DNA of 64,000 nucleotides from SCN-69-37 sp044507065 (GTDB taxonomy: Bacteria > Acidobacteriota > Vicinamibacteria > Vicinamibacterales > SCN-69-37): the NCBI GenBank assembly GCA_044507065.1, contig JBIQJY010000008.1:25382-89381 (forward strand), in the 5' to 3' direction. Below, piece by piece: positions 26,991 to 37,417 of this stretch. The position numbers and the translations under genes were made by a program. The notes below the pieces were generated by a model. That model did not search any database, was not told the origin of the DNA, and saw only the letters and a program-made list of their open reading frames with translations. Numbering within the stretch: the stretch's first letter is position 1; every line of letters begins with the position of its first letter.

Positions 26991-27857
26991 ATGTCAGCAA
27001 CCGCACAGATTGGCATCATTGGCGGGAGCGGTCTGTACGACATGGCCGAGCTCGCCGACCGCGAAGAGCTCACCGTGAACACGCCGTTCGGCGAACCGTC
27101 CGGACCCTACGTCCTGGCCACGCTCCGGGGCCGGCGGGTCGCATTCCTGCCGCGCCATGGCGTCGGGCACCGGTATCAGCCGTCGGAGCTCAACTTCCGC
27201 GCGAACATCTATGGCTTCAAGAAGCTCGGCGTGGAATGGATTCTTTCGGCGAGCGCGGTCGGCAGCCTGCGCGAGGACTACAAGCCCACCGATCTCGTGG
27301 TGCCCGATCAGTTCTTCGATCGCACGCGCAACCGGGTGAGCACGTTCTTCGGCGATGGGCTCGTCGCGCACGTCGGTTTCGCGCATCCCTTCTGCCGCCC
27401 GCTCAGCAGCATCCTGCACGCGTCGGCGGTGAAGGCCGGCGCCACCGTGCACGAGCGGGGGACGTATGTCTGCATGGAAGGACCGCAGTTTTCGACGGTG
27501 GCCGAGTCGAACTGGTACCGCGCCGCCGGGTTCGACATCATCGGTATGACGAACCTGCAGGAAGCGAAACTCGCGCGCGAGGCCGAGATCTGCTACACGA
27601 CGCTGGCCCTGGTCACCGACTACGACTGCTGGCACCCGGATCACGACTCGGTGACCGTCGAGATGGTGGTAGCCACGCTGTCGCAGAACGCCAGAACGGC
27701 GCAGCAGGTCCTGGCAAATGCAGTCGAGCAGTTGCCGATCGAGCGGACCTGTGAGTGCGCGCGCGCGCTGTCCACCGCGATCATGACGCGGCCTGACGTC
27801 ATTCCGGCCGCGGCGCGCGAGCGGCTCGACCTGCTCGTCGGGAAGTATCTGCGCTGA
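26991..27857 (+). CDS. mtnP: S-methyl-5'-thioadenosine phosphorylase
   Basis: A 288-residue PNP-family enzyme. The phosphate-binding IGIIGGSGLYD at the N-terminus, PRHGVGHRYQPSELNFRANI, the substrate strand TYVCMEGPQFSTVAES and GMTNLQEAKLARE are all present. It cleaves methylthioadenosine with phosphate to adenine and methylthioribose-1-phosphate. MTA arises from polyamine and radical SAM chemistry. The next gene is an adenosine kinase-like enzyme, so the pair looks like a purine nucleoside salvage unit. The ATG at 26991 is the family start. Confidence 0.92.
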   Translation: MSATAQIGIIGGSGLYDMAELADREELTVNTPFGEPSGPYVLATLRGRRVAFLPRHGVGHRYQPSELNFRANIYGFKKLGVEWILSASAVGSLREDYKPTDLVVPDQFFDRTRNRVSTFFGDGLVAHVGFAHPFCRPLSSILHASAVKAGATVHERGTYVCMEGPQFSTVAESNWYRAAGFDIIGMTNLQEAKLAREAEICYTTLALVTDYDCWHPDHDSVTVEMVVATLSQNARTAQQVLANAVEQLPIERTCECARALSTAIMTRPDVIPAAARERLDLLVGKYLR

Positions 27858-27904
27858 GGGTGGCCCACCGCCGAATGACGGGCCCCGTTGTCACGGTTGC
27901 ACAT

Positions 27905-28852
27905 ATGAGAATCATCGTTACTGGATCGATCGCGTACGACTACCTGATGTCGTTCCCGGGGAAGTTCACCGAGCACCTGCTGCCCGAGCACTTCTCGCGC
28001 GTCAGCCTGAGTTTCCTCGTCGATAGCATGGACAAGCGCCGGGGGGGATGCGCGCCCAACATCGCCTATACGCTGGCACTGCTCGGCGAGCGGCCGGTGC
28101 TCATGGCGACGGCCGGGCAGGACTTCGGCGACTACCGCCGGTGGCTCGATGCGGCGGGGATCGACACGTCACTCGTCCGCGAGATTGCCGGCAAGTTCAC
28201 GGCCTCGTTCTTCTGCAACACCGACGGCGCGAACAACCAGATTGCCTCGTTCTACACCGGCGCGATGGAGCATGCGAGCGAACTGTCGTTTCGCACCGCG
28301 GGCAAGGTCGATCTGGCCATCATTTCGCCGAACGATCCGGACGCGATGCGCCAGTACGCCGAGGAGTGCCGTGTCCTGGGCGTGAACTACATCTTCGATC
28401 CGGGACAGCAGTGCGCGCGGATGTCCGGGCCGGAACTGGCAGCCGGCCTGACCGGTGCCTACATGGTGATCTGCAACGATTACGAGTTCGAGTTGATCCG
28501 GCAGAAGACCGGCCTCGACGAGGACGGCGTACTCGAGCACGCAGGCATGCTCGTCATCACACGCGGCGAACACGGCTGCCGGGTCCTGACGCGGGCCGGT
28601 CAGGTCGATGTGCCTGCTGTGCCGGTCGCCCGCATCGAGGATCCGACCGGCGTGGGTGATGCGTACCGTGGCGGGTTCATGAAGGGACTGGCGCACGGCG
28701 CCGAACCCCTGGTGTGCGCCCGGCTCGGGAGTGTGGCGGCGGCCTATGCGCTCGAGCACCTGGGCGGGACGTCGCACGCCTACACGTGGCAGGAGTTCGA
28801 GGCCCGCTACGAGCAGAGTTTCGGTTCTCTGGCGCTGCCGGTCAGGTCCTGA
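27905..28852 (+). CDS. PfkB-family kinase, probable adenosine kinase
   Basis: A 315-residue ribokinase-fold enzyme. The start MRIIVTGSIAYDYLMSFPG and the SLSFLVDSMDKRRGG segment resemble the mycobacterial-type adenosine kinase. The catalytic motif DPTGVGDAYRGGF lies near residue 245 and holds the base Asp and anion-hole Gly residues. The expected reaction is adenosine plus ATP to AMP, which suits its place after MTA phosphorylase. Related PfkB kinases act on sugars or other nucleosides, so the substrate is inferred. The stop overlaps the next gene's ATG. Confidence 0.82.
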   Translation: MRIIVTGSIAYDYLMSFPGKFTEHLLPEHFSRVSLSFLVDSMDKRRGGCAPNIAYTLALLGERPVLMATAGQDFGDYRRWLDAAGIDTSLVREIAGKFTASFFCNTDGANNQIASFYTGAMEHASELSFRTAGKVDLAIISPNDPDAMRQYAEECRVLGVNYIFDPGQQCARMSGPELAAGLTGAYMVICNDYEFELIRQKTGLDEDGVLEHAGMLVITRGEHGCRVLTRAGQVDVPAVPVARIEDPTGVGDAYRGGFMKGLAHGAEPLVCARLGSVAAAYALEHLGGTSHAYTWQEFEARYEQSFGSLALPVRS

Positions 28853-29304
28853 TGCGCGCCGCGCTCGTCGTCGCCGCCCTGTTGTGGCCCGTGACACTTG
28901 CGGCTGCAGTCGTGGACCGGCTCGACGGGCACCCCGGCCTGGCAGGTACCGCCGTCTACGTGGCCGCATCGCGCATCTGCCACCAGCGGCCCGATCGTTC
29001 GTTTCACACCGCCGGTCACCAGTGGCCGGTCTGCGCGCGATGCGCGGGTCTCTATGTCGGAGCGGCGCTCGGCGCGCTGGCGGGCCTGGTCGCGTCGACC
29101 AGAATCCGCCGCGGTCCGTTGCTCGTCGTCCTTGCCGCAGCCGCCATACCGACGGCCGCGACCTGGCTGATGGACGTAGGCGGACTGGCACCCGTGGCCG
29201 GGAGCGCGCGCGCGGCGGCGGCCCTGCCGCTCGGCGCAGCGCTCGCAACGTCGCTCGTGTGGATAGCCACCCCGCGAGCCGGACTCGACGAACCAATCGG
29301 ATAG
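28852..29304 (+). CDS. DUF2085 small membrane protein
   Basis: A 150-residue membrane protein with four hydrophobic segments. The conserved core is ASRICHQRPDRSF followed by WPVCARCAGLYVGA, the Cys-His pattern that defines DUF2085. Cys and His residues sit next to a membrane helix, so metal or heme binding is plausible, but the function is unknown. The ATG overlaps the kinase stop (TGATG). It opens a run of four small membrane-protein genes up to 30364. Confidence 0.8.
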   Translation: MRAALVVAALLWPVTLAAAVVDRLDGHPGLAGTAVYVAASRICHQRPDRSFHTAGHQWPVCARCAGLYVGAALGALAGLVASTRIRRGPLLVVLAAAAIPTAATWLMDVGGLAPVAGSARAAAALPLGAALATSLVWIATPRAGLDEPIG

Positions 29305-29313
29305 ACTGACGAC

Positions 29314-29757
29314 GTGTCCTCTGCCCCCCCTGCCACGGCCGCGCGCTCGCGTCGTCCCGACACCCAGACGGCGGTGACCACCGGCGGATCGGCGCGTGTC
29401 ATCGTCCTGGCGTGGTTGATACCCGGTGCAGGGCACGTCCTAGTGGGCGAGGCCCGGCGGGGGCTCGTCTTTTTTGTCACCCTGACGGCCATGTACGCCG
29501 TCGGGATCGGCTTCGGCGGCCGCCTCTTTCCGTTCCAGTTCTCCGAATGGCTTGTTTTGCTGGCCGGCCTGGCGCAGTGGGGCCTCGGTCTTCCGCGGCT
29601 GATTGCCAGCATCGCCGGCGCCGGTGCCGGTGAGGTCGTCGCCGTGACCTACGAGTACGGCAACACCTTCCTCATCGCGAGCGGCCTGCTCAACATGCTC
29701 GTCGCGCTCGATGCCTTCGACCGCGCGCGCGGCGTGAAGGACCGCACTACCCGATGA
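29314..29757 (+). CDS. Small membrane protein (DUF6677-like)
   Basis: A 147-residue protein with a polar N-terminus of about 25 residues and then hydrophobic helices. The segment LAWLIPGAGHVLVGEARRGLVFF is the recognisable part; it resembles DUF6677 membrane proteins found near similar genes in Acidobacteria-like genomes. The GTG at 29314 is the only sensible start. The stop overlaps the next small gene (ATGA). Function unknown. The GAGH-type glycine turn between helices hints at a TM2-like or lipid-interacting fold. Confidence 0.7.
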   Translation: MSSAPPATAARSRRPDTQTAVTTGGSARVIVLAWLIPGAGHVLVGEARRGLVFFVTLTAMYAVGIGFGGRLFPFQFSEWLVLLAGLAQWGLGLPRLIASIAGAGAGEVVAVTYEYGNTFLIASGLLNMLVALDAFDRARGVKDRTTR

Positions 29758-29927
29758 CGTCGCATCTCGGCGTGATGATTCTGTTTGCGGCCTGCGTGGC
29801 CGTCGTATTTGCGGCACTCCTTCGCAATGACGTCGCCAGCGCGTGGCGGCTGGGCGCGCGGATCTTCAGTGGTCTCGTGGGCGGCGCCGTCATCGTGGGC
29901 TGGCTGATGTACGCGATTACTCCCTGA
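29754..29927 (+). CDS. Very small membrane protein, 57 residues
   Basis: A short gene from ATG 29754 to TGA 29927. It codes for two hydrophobic segments (about residues 5-23 and 39-55, GLVGGAVIVGWLMYAI) joined by a polar loop. It overlaps the previous gene by 4 bases (ATGA), and the VanZ-like gene starts 2 bases after its stop, so tight operon packing supports it as real. I recognise no family. It may be a lineage-specific partner of its neighbours. Confidence 0.65.
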   Translation: MTSHLGVMILFAACVAVVFAALLRNDVASAWRLGARIFSGLVGGAVIVGWLMYAITP

Positions 29928-29929
29928 CG

Positions 29930-30364
29930 ATGGCGTCCGGAGCACGAGCGCCCGCGCCGGCGGGGCGCCGGGCTGGATCGACCGCGTCGTGGTGGTGGCG
30001 GTGGGGCCCGGTGCTGGCGGCGATGGCGGCCATCTTTGTCGCCTCGAACACGCCGAACCTGGGGGATCTGCCCGGCGGCATGTCCGACAAGACTGCCCAC
30101 GTGCTGGCCTACGCCGGCCTGACGCTTCTGGTGTTGCGGGCCACGTCCGGTATGCGGTGGTCCGGTGTGACGGCCCGGTCCGCGTTGGCAGCCTGGCTCG
30201 TCGCTGTCGGGTACGGCGTGAGCGACGAGGTGCATCAGCGATTCGTCCCCGGCCGCACGGCAGCGCTCGACGATCTGGCGGCCGACGCCATCGGCGCGGC
30301 GCTGGCAGTCGCCCTTGTCTTCCTGGCCGCACGCGTCCTGAAGCGTCCGGACCGCGCAGTATAA
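29930..30364 (+). CDS. VanZ-like membrane protein
   Basis: A 144-residue protein with four predicted membrane helices. The VanZ signature is present: SNTPNLGDLPGGMSDKTAHV, then GYGVSDEVHQRFVPGRTAALDDLAADAIGA. VanZ-family proteins are named for teicoplanin resistance but most have unknown roles. The long N-terminal Ala/Arg-rich stretch is probably cytoplasmic. It starts 2 bases after the 57-residue gene and ends just before ribH, with a TATAAT at 30360-30365 over its stop codon. Confidence 0.88.
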   Translation: MASGARAPAPAGRRAGSTASWWWRWGPVLAAMAAIFVASNTPNLGDLPGGMSDKTAHVLAYAGLTLLVLRATSGMRWSGVTARSALAAWLVAVGYGVSDEVHQRFVPGRTAALDDLAADAIGAALAVALVFLAARVLKRPDRAV

Positions 30365-30379
30365 TGACCAGCTTCGATC

Positions 30380-30817
30380 ATGCGGATTGCCCTTGTCGTT
30401 TCCCGCTATCACGCGTTCATCACCGACGGTCTCGAACAGGGGGCACGCCAGGCGCTGGCCGACGCCGCCATCGGGCCTGACAACGTCGAGTCGTTTGCCG
30501 TACCTGGTGCCTACGAACTGGCGCAGGCGGCGAGCCGCGTGGCCGCGACGCGGCGCTTCGACGCCATCGTGTGCCTGGGCTGCCTGATTCGCGGCGAGAC
30601 GCCGCACTTCGACTACATCGCGCAGGCCGCCTCGCACGGCGTCATGCGCGCCGCCCAGGCGTCCGGCGTGCCCATCGGTTTCGGCCTGCTCACGACGAAT
30701 ACGGCCGAAGAGGCCGTGGCACGATCGGTTGCCGGCGAGGCCAACAAGGGGCGTGAGGCGGCCCGCGCCGCGCTGGAGATGGCGCGGCTCTATCGGACGA
30801 TCGGAGACGCGACGTGA
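30380..30817 (+). CDS. ribH: 6,7-dimethyl-8-ribityllumazine synthase
   Basis: A 145-residue riboflavin-pathway enzyme that condenses 5-amino-6-ribitylaminouracil with 3,4-dihydroxy-2-butanone-4-phosphate. The substrate segments VSRYHAFITDGLEQGA, SFAVPGAYELAQAA, CLGCLIRGETPHFDYIA and GFGLLTTNTAEEA are intact. The usual shell-forming extension is short. The stop overlaps nusB by 4 bases, the common ribH-nusB pairing. A TATAAT at 30360-30365 lies 14 bases before the ATG without a good -35 box. Confidence 0.95.
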   Translation: MRIALVVSRYHAFITDGLEQGARQALADAAIGPDNVESFAVPGAYELAQAASRVAATRRFDAIVCLGCLIRGETPHFDYIAQAASHGVMRAAQASGVPIGFGLLTTNTAEEAVARSVAGEANKGREAARAALEMARLYRTIGDAT

Positions 30818-31272
30818 GCGGTCGCCGCACGCAGGCCCGCGAGGCGGCGCTCCAGATCCTCTATTTCTGGGAAGTCGGCGGCGCGCAACCCATCACCGCC
30901 ATCCAGGCCTACTTTGCCGAACATCGTCCTGACGCCGATGAGGCCCTGACGACGTTCACGACGCGACTGGTCCTCGGCACGATAGCCGAGATCGACGCCC
31001 TCGACACCGCGATCGAACAGCACGCGCGCCATTGGCGCATCGAGCGAATTGCCGTCATCGATCGACTCATCCTGCGGCTGGCCGTCTGGGAACTGCGTCA
31101 CGAGACGGAGACCCCGGCGGCCGTCGTGCTCAACGAGGCGCTCGAACTGACGCGCCGCTTCAGTTCGGACGATGCCGTGCGCTTCGTCAACGGCGTGCTG
31201 GACGCCATTCGCCGTGGCGAAGGCTCCGGGACCTCGGGCGCGCCGGCGCGTACGACGACACCGACAGACTGA
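30814..31272 (+). CDS. nusB: Transcription antitermination factor NusB
   Basis: A 152-residue all-helical protein. It starts with GTG overlapping ribH (GTGA). The RTQAREAALQILYFWEV N-terminal helix, RIAVIDRLILRLAVWEL core and VVLNEALELTRRFSSDDAVRFVNGVLDAI end are the family hallmarks. NusB binds boxA RNA with S10 (NusE) for rRNA antitermination. lysS follows 4 bases later. Confidence 0.95.
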   Translation: MSGRRTQAREAALQILYFWEVGGAQPITAIQAYFAEHRPDADEALTTFTTRLVLGTIAEIDALDTAIEQHARHWRIERIAVIDRLILRLAVWELRHETETPAAVVLNEALELTRRFSSDDAVRFVNGVLDAIRRGEGSGTSGAPARTTTPTD

Positions 31273-31276
31273 CCGT

Positions 31277-32845
<1,569 letters not shown>

Positions 32846-32849
32846 CGCG

Positions 32850-34084
32850 ATGGCGCATCCTCCCGGCGCATTCGCGTGGTTCGTCGCACGGCGGTACCTC
32901 ACCGCGCGACGCCGGCAGGCCTTCATCTCCCTGATTTCCGCCGTCTCGGTCCTTGGCGTCGGGGTCGGCGTGATGGCCGTCATCATCGCGCTCGCGCTGA
33001 TGACCGGCGTGCAGGGCGAACTGCGCGACCGCATCGTCGGTTCGACCGCGCACATGTACATCTACAAGCAGGACGGCCCATTCGTGGATCTCGAGGCCGA
33101 CCGCGCCCGCGTCATGGTTCCAGGCGTCCAGGCGTCTGCGCCCGCCATTCTCGGTGCAGCCCTTCTGCAGGCCGGCACGCTCGAATACGCGATGATCAAG
33201 GGCATCGATCCGGCCCTCGAAGTCGGTGTCACCGACATTGCGGCCGCCGTGCAGTCGGGTTCGCTCGAGGCACTGACCAATCGTGGCCCCGACGCCCGCG
33301 AGGGGATCGTCCTCGGGGCGGACCTGGCCGAGCAGATGGGCCTTCGCCTCGGCGACATCGTCGACGTCGTGACGGCGCAGACGACGGCGACGCCCGGCGG
33401 ACAGATGAACCGACGCCGCCCGCTCGAAGTGGTCGGCACGGTCCGGTTCGGGTTCTACGAAGTGGACACGCGCTTCGGCTTCGTGTCGCTGTACACGGCC
33501 GAGTCGCTGCTGTCGCCGACCGGGCCGAACATGCTCCAGCTGAAGCTCGCGAACGTCGAGGCGGCGCGCGGCATCCGGGATCAACTGCAGCAGCAGCTCG
33601 GCATGGGCTACGACGTGCTGGACTGGATCGAGATGAACGAGCCGCTCTATTCCGCGCTGTGGCTCGAGAAGGTGGCCATCTCGCTGGCCATCGGCCTCAT
33701 CGTCATGGTCGCCGCCCTGAACATCGTCGCGTCGCTGGTGCTGCTCGTCATGGAGAAAACGCGCGACATCGCGATCCTGCGCACGATGGGCGCCCCGGGC
33801 CGCACCATCCGCCGCATCTTCATCTATCAGGGCGTGACGATCGGGCTCGTCGGGACGTTCGTCGGCGCGGCGCTCGGGGTGGCGGTGTCGATCGTGCTGG
33901 ACCGCTTTCAGCTCATCCGGATGCCGTCCGAGGTGTACCAGATCTCCTACCTGCCATTCCGCGTGCAGCCGCTCGACGTGACCGTTGTCGTGCTGGCCGC
34001 GGTGGGCATCTGCCTGGTCGCCACGCTCTATCCGTCGCGCCAGGCCGGGCGCATCGACCCGGCCGAGGCGCTCAGGAACCAGTG

Positions 34085-34085
<1 letters not shown>
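32850..34085 (+). CDS. LolC/LolE-family ABC transporter permease
   Basis: A 411-residue permease with one N-terminal membrane helix (FISLISAVSVLGVGVGVMAV), a periplasmic MacB-like domain of about 200 residues, and three C-terminal helices. EKTRDIAILRTMGAP is the typical cytoplasmic coupling segment. The lipoprotein sorting complex LolCDE moves lipoproteins from the inner membrane to LolA. Only one permease gene is present, so the complex may be a homodimer of this subunit, as in some non-enteric bacteria. It overlaps the lolD ATG by one base. Confidence 0.9.
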
Positions 34086-34777
<692 letters not shown>

Positions 34778-34837
34778 GAGCACTTTCGGTCGCCTGACCA
34801 ACCGTTCCGGTCGAGCCTGCAAGTCCCGGGCTTGCCG

Positions 34838-34843
34838 TATAAT
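34838..34843 (+). promoter_or_regulatory. Probable -10 box upstream of clpC
   Basis: A perfect TATAAT lies 47 bases before the clpC ATG. No convincing -35 hexamer is seen 16-18 bases upstream, so the promoter is partial and could be activator-dependent. Confidence 0.5.
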
Positions 34844-34890
34844 GCAGGGAAGGAACGCACTGAAAGCCTCGCTTTCGGGCGGACGATTTG

Positions 34891-37332
34891 ATGTTTGAAC
34901 GCTACACGGAACGAGCGCGGCGCGTTCTGTTCTTCGCCCGCTACGAAGCCACGCAGCTTGGTAGCACGTCGATCGAGACCGAGCACCTCCTGCTGGGATT
35001 GATCCGCGAAGGCAAGGGCCTGACGAGCCGGATTTTTGCGCGGTCGCACCTGTCGCTCGAGAGCATCCGCAAGGAGATCGAGGGACGCACGGTATTCCGC
35101 GAGAAGGTCTCGACGTCGGTCGAGATTCCCTTCAGCACGGAAACCAAACGGGTCCTGCAGTTCGCGGCCGAAGAGGCCGACCGGCTGCTGCACACCTACA
35201 TCGGGACCGAGCACCTGCTGCTGGGGATCCTGCGCGAAGAGCGTTCGGTCGCCGCCTCGATTCTCTATGAGAAGGGCATGCGGCTGGCGAGCGTGCGCGA
35301 GGACATCGTGCAGCTGCTCAACGAGAAGACCGCGCCGACCCGCCCGAAGGAGACGCCGCTGCTGGCCGAGTTCAGCCGCGACCTCACCGAGGCGGCGATG
35401 AAGAATCAGCTCGATCCGCTGGTCGGTCGACTGCTCGAAGTCGAGCGCGTCCAGCAGGTGCTCTGCCGGCGCACGAAGAACAATGCGGTGCTCATCGGCG
35501 AGCCGGGCGTCGGCAAGACGGCCATCGTCGAGGGCCTGGCGCAGAAAGTAGTCTGCGGCGACGTGCCGCACTTCCTCGCCGACAAGCGCATCCTCGCCCT
35601 CGACATCTCGCTCATCGTGGCGGGCACGAAGTATCGGGGGCAGTTCGAAGAGCGCCTCAAGGCGATCATGAAGGAGCTCACCGAGAACCCGAACATCATC
35701 GTGTTCATCGACGAGCTGCACACGCTGGTGGGCGCCGGGTCGGCCGAAGGGTCGCTCGATGCCGCCAACATCCTCAAGCCCGCGCTCTCGCGGGGCGAGA
35801 TCCGGTGCGTGGGCGCAACGACGCCGGCCGAGTACCGCAAGTACATCGAAAAGGATCGGTCGCTCGAGCGGCGGTTCCAGGCCGTGAAGGTCGATCCGCC
35901 GAGCGAAGCCGAGACCATCCAGGTGCTGATGGGCATCAAGGATCGGTACGAGGCGTTTCATCACGTCGAGTACTCGCGCGAGGCCATCGAGGCCGCCGTC
36001 TACCAGTCGAGCCGCTACATCACCGACCGGTTCCTGCCCGACAAGGCCATCGACCTGATCGACGAGGCCGGGTCGCGGGCGAAGCTGCGCGACGCCGAGA
36101 TGAGCGCCGAACTGGGGGAGATCAGCCGCGTGGTGCGGACGTCGGTCGAGGTCGATGGTGAGACGGACCTGAGCGGCGACAAGAACTGGGCAGCCTTTGC
36201 TGGCGCCGAGAGCGCGGATCGCGATCAGGTCTCGATCGTTCGCGAGCGCGTCGACGTGAAGTCGGCGGCCACCCGCGTGCAGATTGGCAAGTCGGACATC
36301 GACGAGGTCGTGTCGAAGTGGACGGGCGTCCCGCTGATGTCGGTGACGGAGGACGAAGGCGGCAAGCTGCTGCGGATGGAAGAGGAACTGCACCGCCGCG
36401 TCATCAGCCAGGAGAAGGCCATCTCGGCCCTCGCCCGTGCCATTCGTCGATCGCGCGCCGGCCTGAAGAATCCGGCCCGCCCGGTGGGCAGTTTCGTGTT
36501 CCTCGGACCGACCGGCGTGGGCAAGACGGAGCTGGCGCGCGCGCTGGCGAGCTTCCTGTTCGGCAGCGACCACTCGCTCATCCGGTTCGACATGTCCGAG
36601 TACATGGAAAAGCACTCGGTCTCGAAGCTGATCGGATCACCGCCCGGGTACGTCGGGCACGAGGAGGGTGGTCAGCTCACCGAGAAGATCAAGCGCAACC
36701 CGTATTCGGTCGTGCTGCTCGACGAGATCGAGAAGGCGCATCCGGACCTGTTCAACATCCTGCTGCAGGTGTTCGAGGACGGCCACCTGACCGACGGCCT
36801 GGGGAATCGTGTCAATTTCAAGAACACGATCATCATCATGACGTCGAACATCGGCGCGCGCTTCATCCAGAAGAAGGCCGCGATGGGCTTCCAGTCGCCC
36901 GATACCCGCGACGTGCAGAAGTCGGTCACCGACATGGTGCTGGGCGAGGTCAAGCGGACGTTCAATCCCGAGTTCATCAACCGCATCGACGAACTCATCG
37001 TCTTCGATCCGCTGTCCGACGACGACCTGCGCAAGATTGCCCGGCTGCTGATCGAGAGCCTGAACGCGCACCTCATCGACCGCGAACTGAAGCTCGACGT
37101 GCGCGACGAAGTGATCGACTGGATTATCGACGCCACGTGTCGCGACCGGTCGTACGGTGCCAGGCCTCTGCGGCGCGCAATCCAGCGGTATATCGAAGAC
37201 CCCCTGTCCGAGGCCCTGATCCGTGGCGAGCTGCGGACCGGCGAGGTCGAAATCTACATGGAACACGGTGCTCTCGCCTGGAGGTCGTCGGGCCAGGACG
37301 AGGCCGGCCGGCGGCTCGCCGCCACCGTCTAA
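34891..37332 (+). CDS. clpC: ClpC-type AAA+ unfoldase with altered middle domain
   Basis: An 813-residue Hsp100. Two Clp N-domain repeats occupy about residues 1-145. NBD1 has Walker A GEPGVGKT (about 207) and NBD2 has GPTGVGKT (about 540). An MGF tripeptide (KAAMGFQSPD) is the likely ClpP-docking loop. Between DEAGSRAKLRDAEMS and the NBD2 linker the middle domain is about 60 residues, shorter than usual. It lacks the UVR-type motif of ClpC and reads instead VEVDGETDLSGDKNW. Further on, VISQEKAI replaces the usual VIGQ. It feeds substrates to ClpP in the cytoplasm; clpP is not in the window. An in-frame TTG at 34888 precedes the chosen ATG. Confidence 0.92.
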   Translation: MFERYTERARRVLFFARYEATQLGSTSIETEHLLLGLIREGKGLTSRIFARSHLSLESIRKEIEGRTVFREKVSTSVEIPFSTETKRVLQFAAEEADRLLHTYIGTEHLLLGILREERSVAASILYEKGMRLASVREDIVQLLNEKTAPTRPKETPLLAEFSRDLTEAAMKNQLDPLVGRLLEVERVQQVLCRRTKNNAVLIGEPGVGKTAIVEGLAQKVVCGDVPHFLADKRILALDISLIVAGTKYRGQFEERLKAIMKELTENPNIIVFIDELHTLVGAGSAEGSLDAANILKPALSRGEIRCVGATTPAEYRKYIEKDRSLERRFQAVKVDPPSEAETIQVLMGIKDRYEAFHHVEYSREAIEAAVYQSSRYITDRFLPDKAIDLIDEAGSRAKLRDAEMSAELGEISRVVRTSVEVDGETDLSGDKNWAAFAGAESADRDQVSIVRERVDVKSAATRVQIGKSDIDEVVSKWTGVPLMSVTEDEGGKLLRMEEELHRRVISQEKAISALARAIRRSRAGLKNPARPVGSFVFLGPTGVGKTELARALASFLFGSDHSLIRFDMSEYMEKHSVSKLIGSPPGYVGHEEGGQLTEKIKRNPYSVVLLDEIEKAHPDLFNILLQVFEDGHLTDGLGNRVNFKNTIIIMTSNIGARFIQKKAAMGFQSPDTRDVQKSVTDMVLGEVKRTFNPEFINRIDELIVFDPLSDDDLRKIARLLIESLNAHLIDRELKLDVRDEVIDWIIDATCRDRSYGARPLRRAIQRYIEDPLSEALIRGELRTGEVEIYMEHGALAWRSSGQDEAGRRLAATV

Positions 37333-37417
37333 GCTCTACGATTTGCCGGTGGCGAGCCGGCCCCGCGGCCGCCACGAGGCGCGTCGCGGAGCTGCGGTTC
37401 GGCCGGGAGGAACCTGT

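Noticed and set aside
30360..30365. TATAAT before ribH as a full promoter
   Set aside because: No acceptable -35 box is seen and the leader would be under 10 bases. It partly overlaps the VanZ-like stop codon, so it is only noted.
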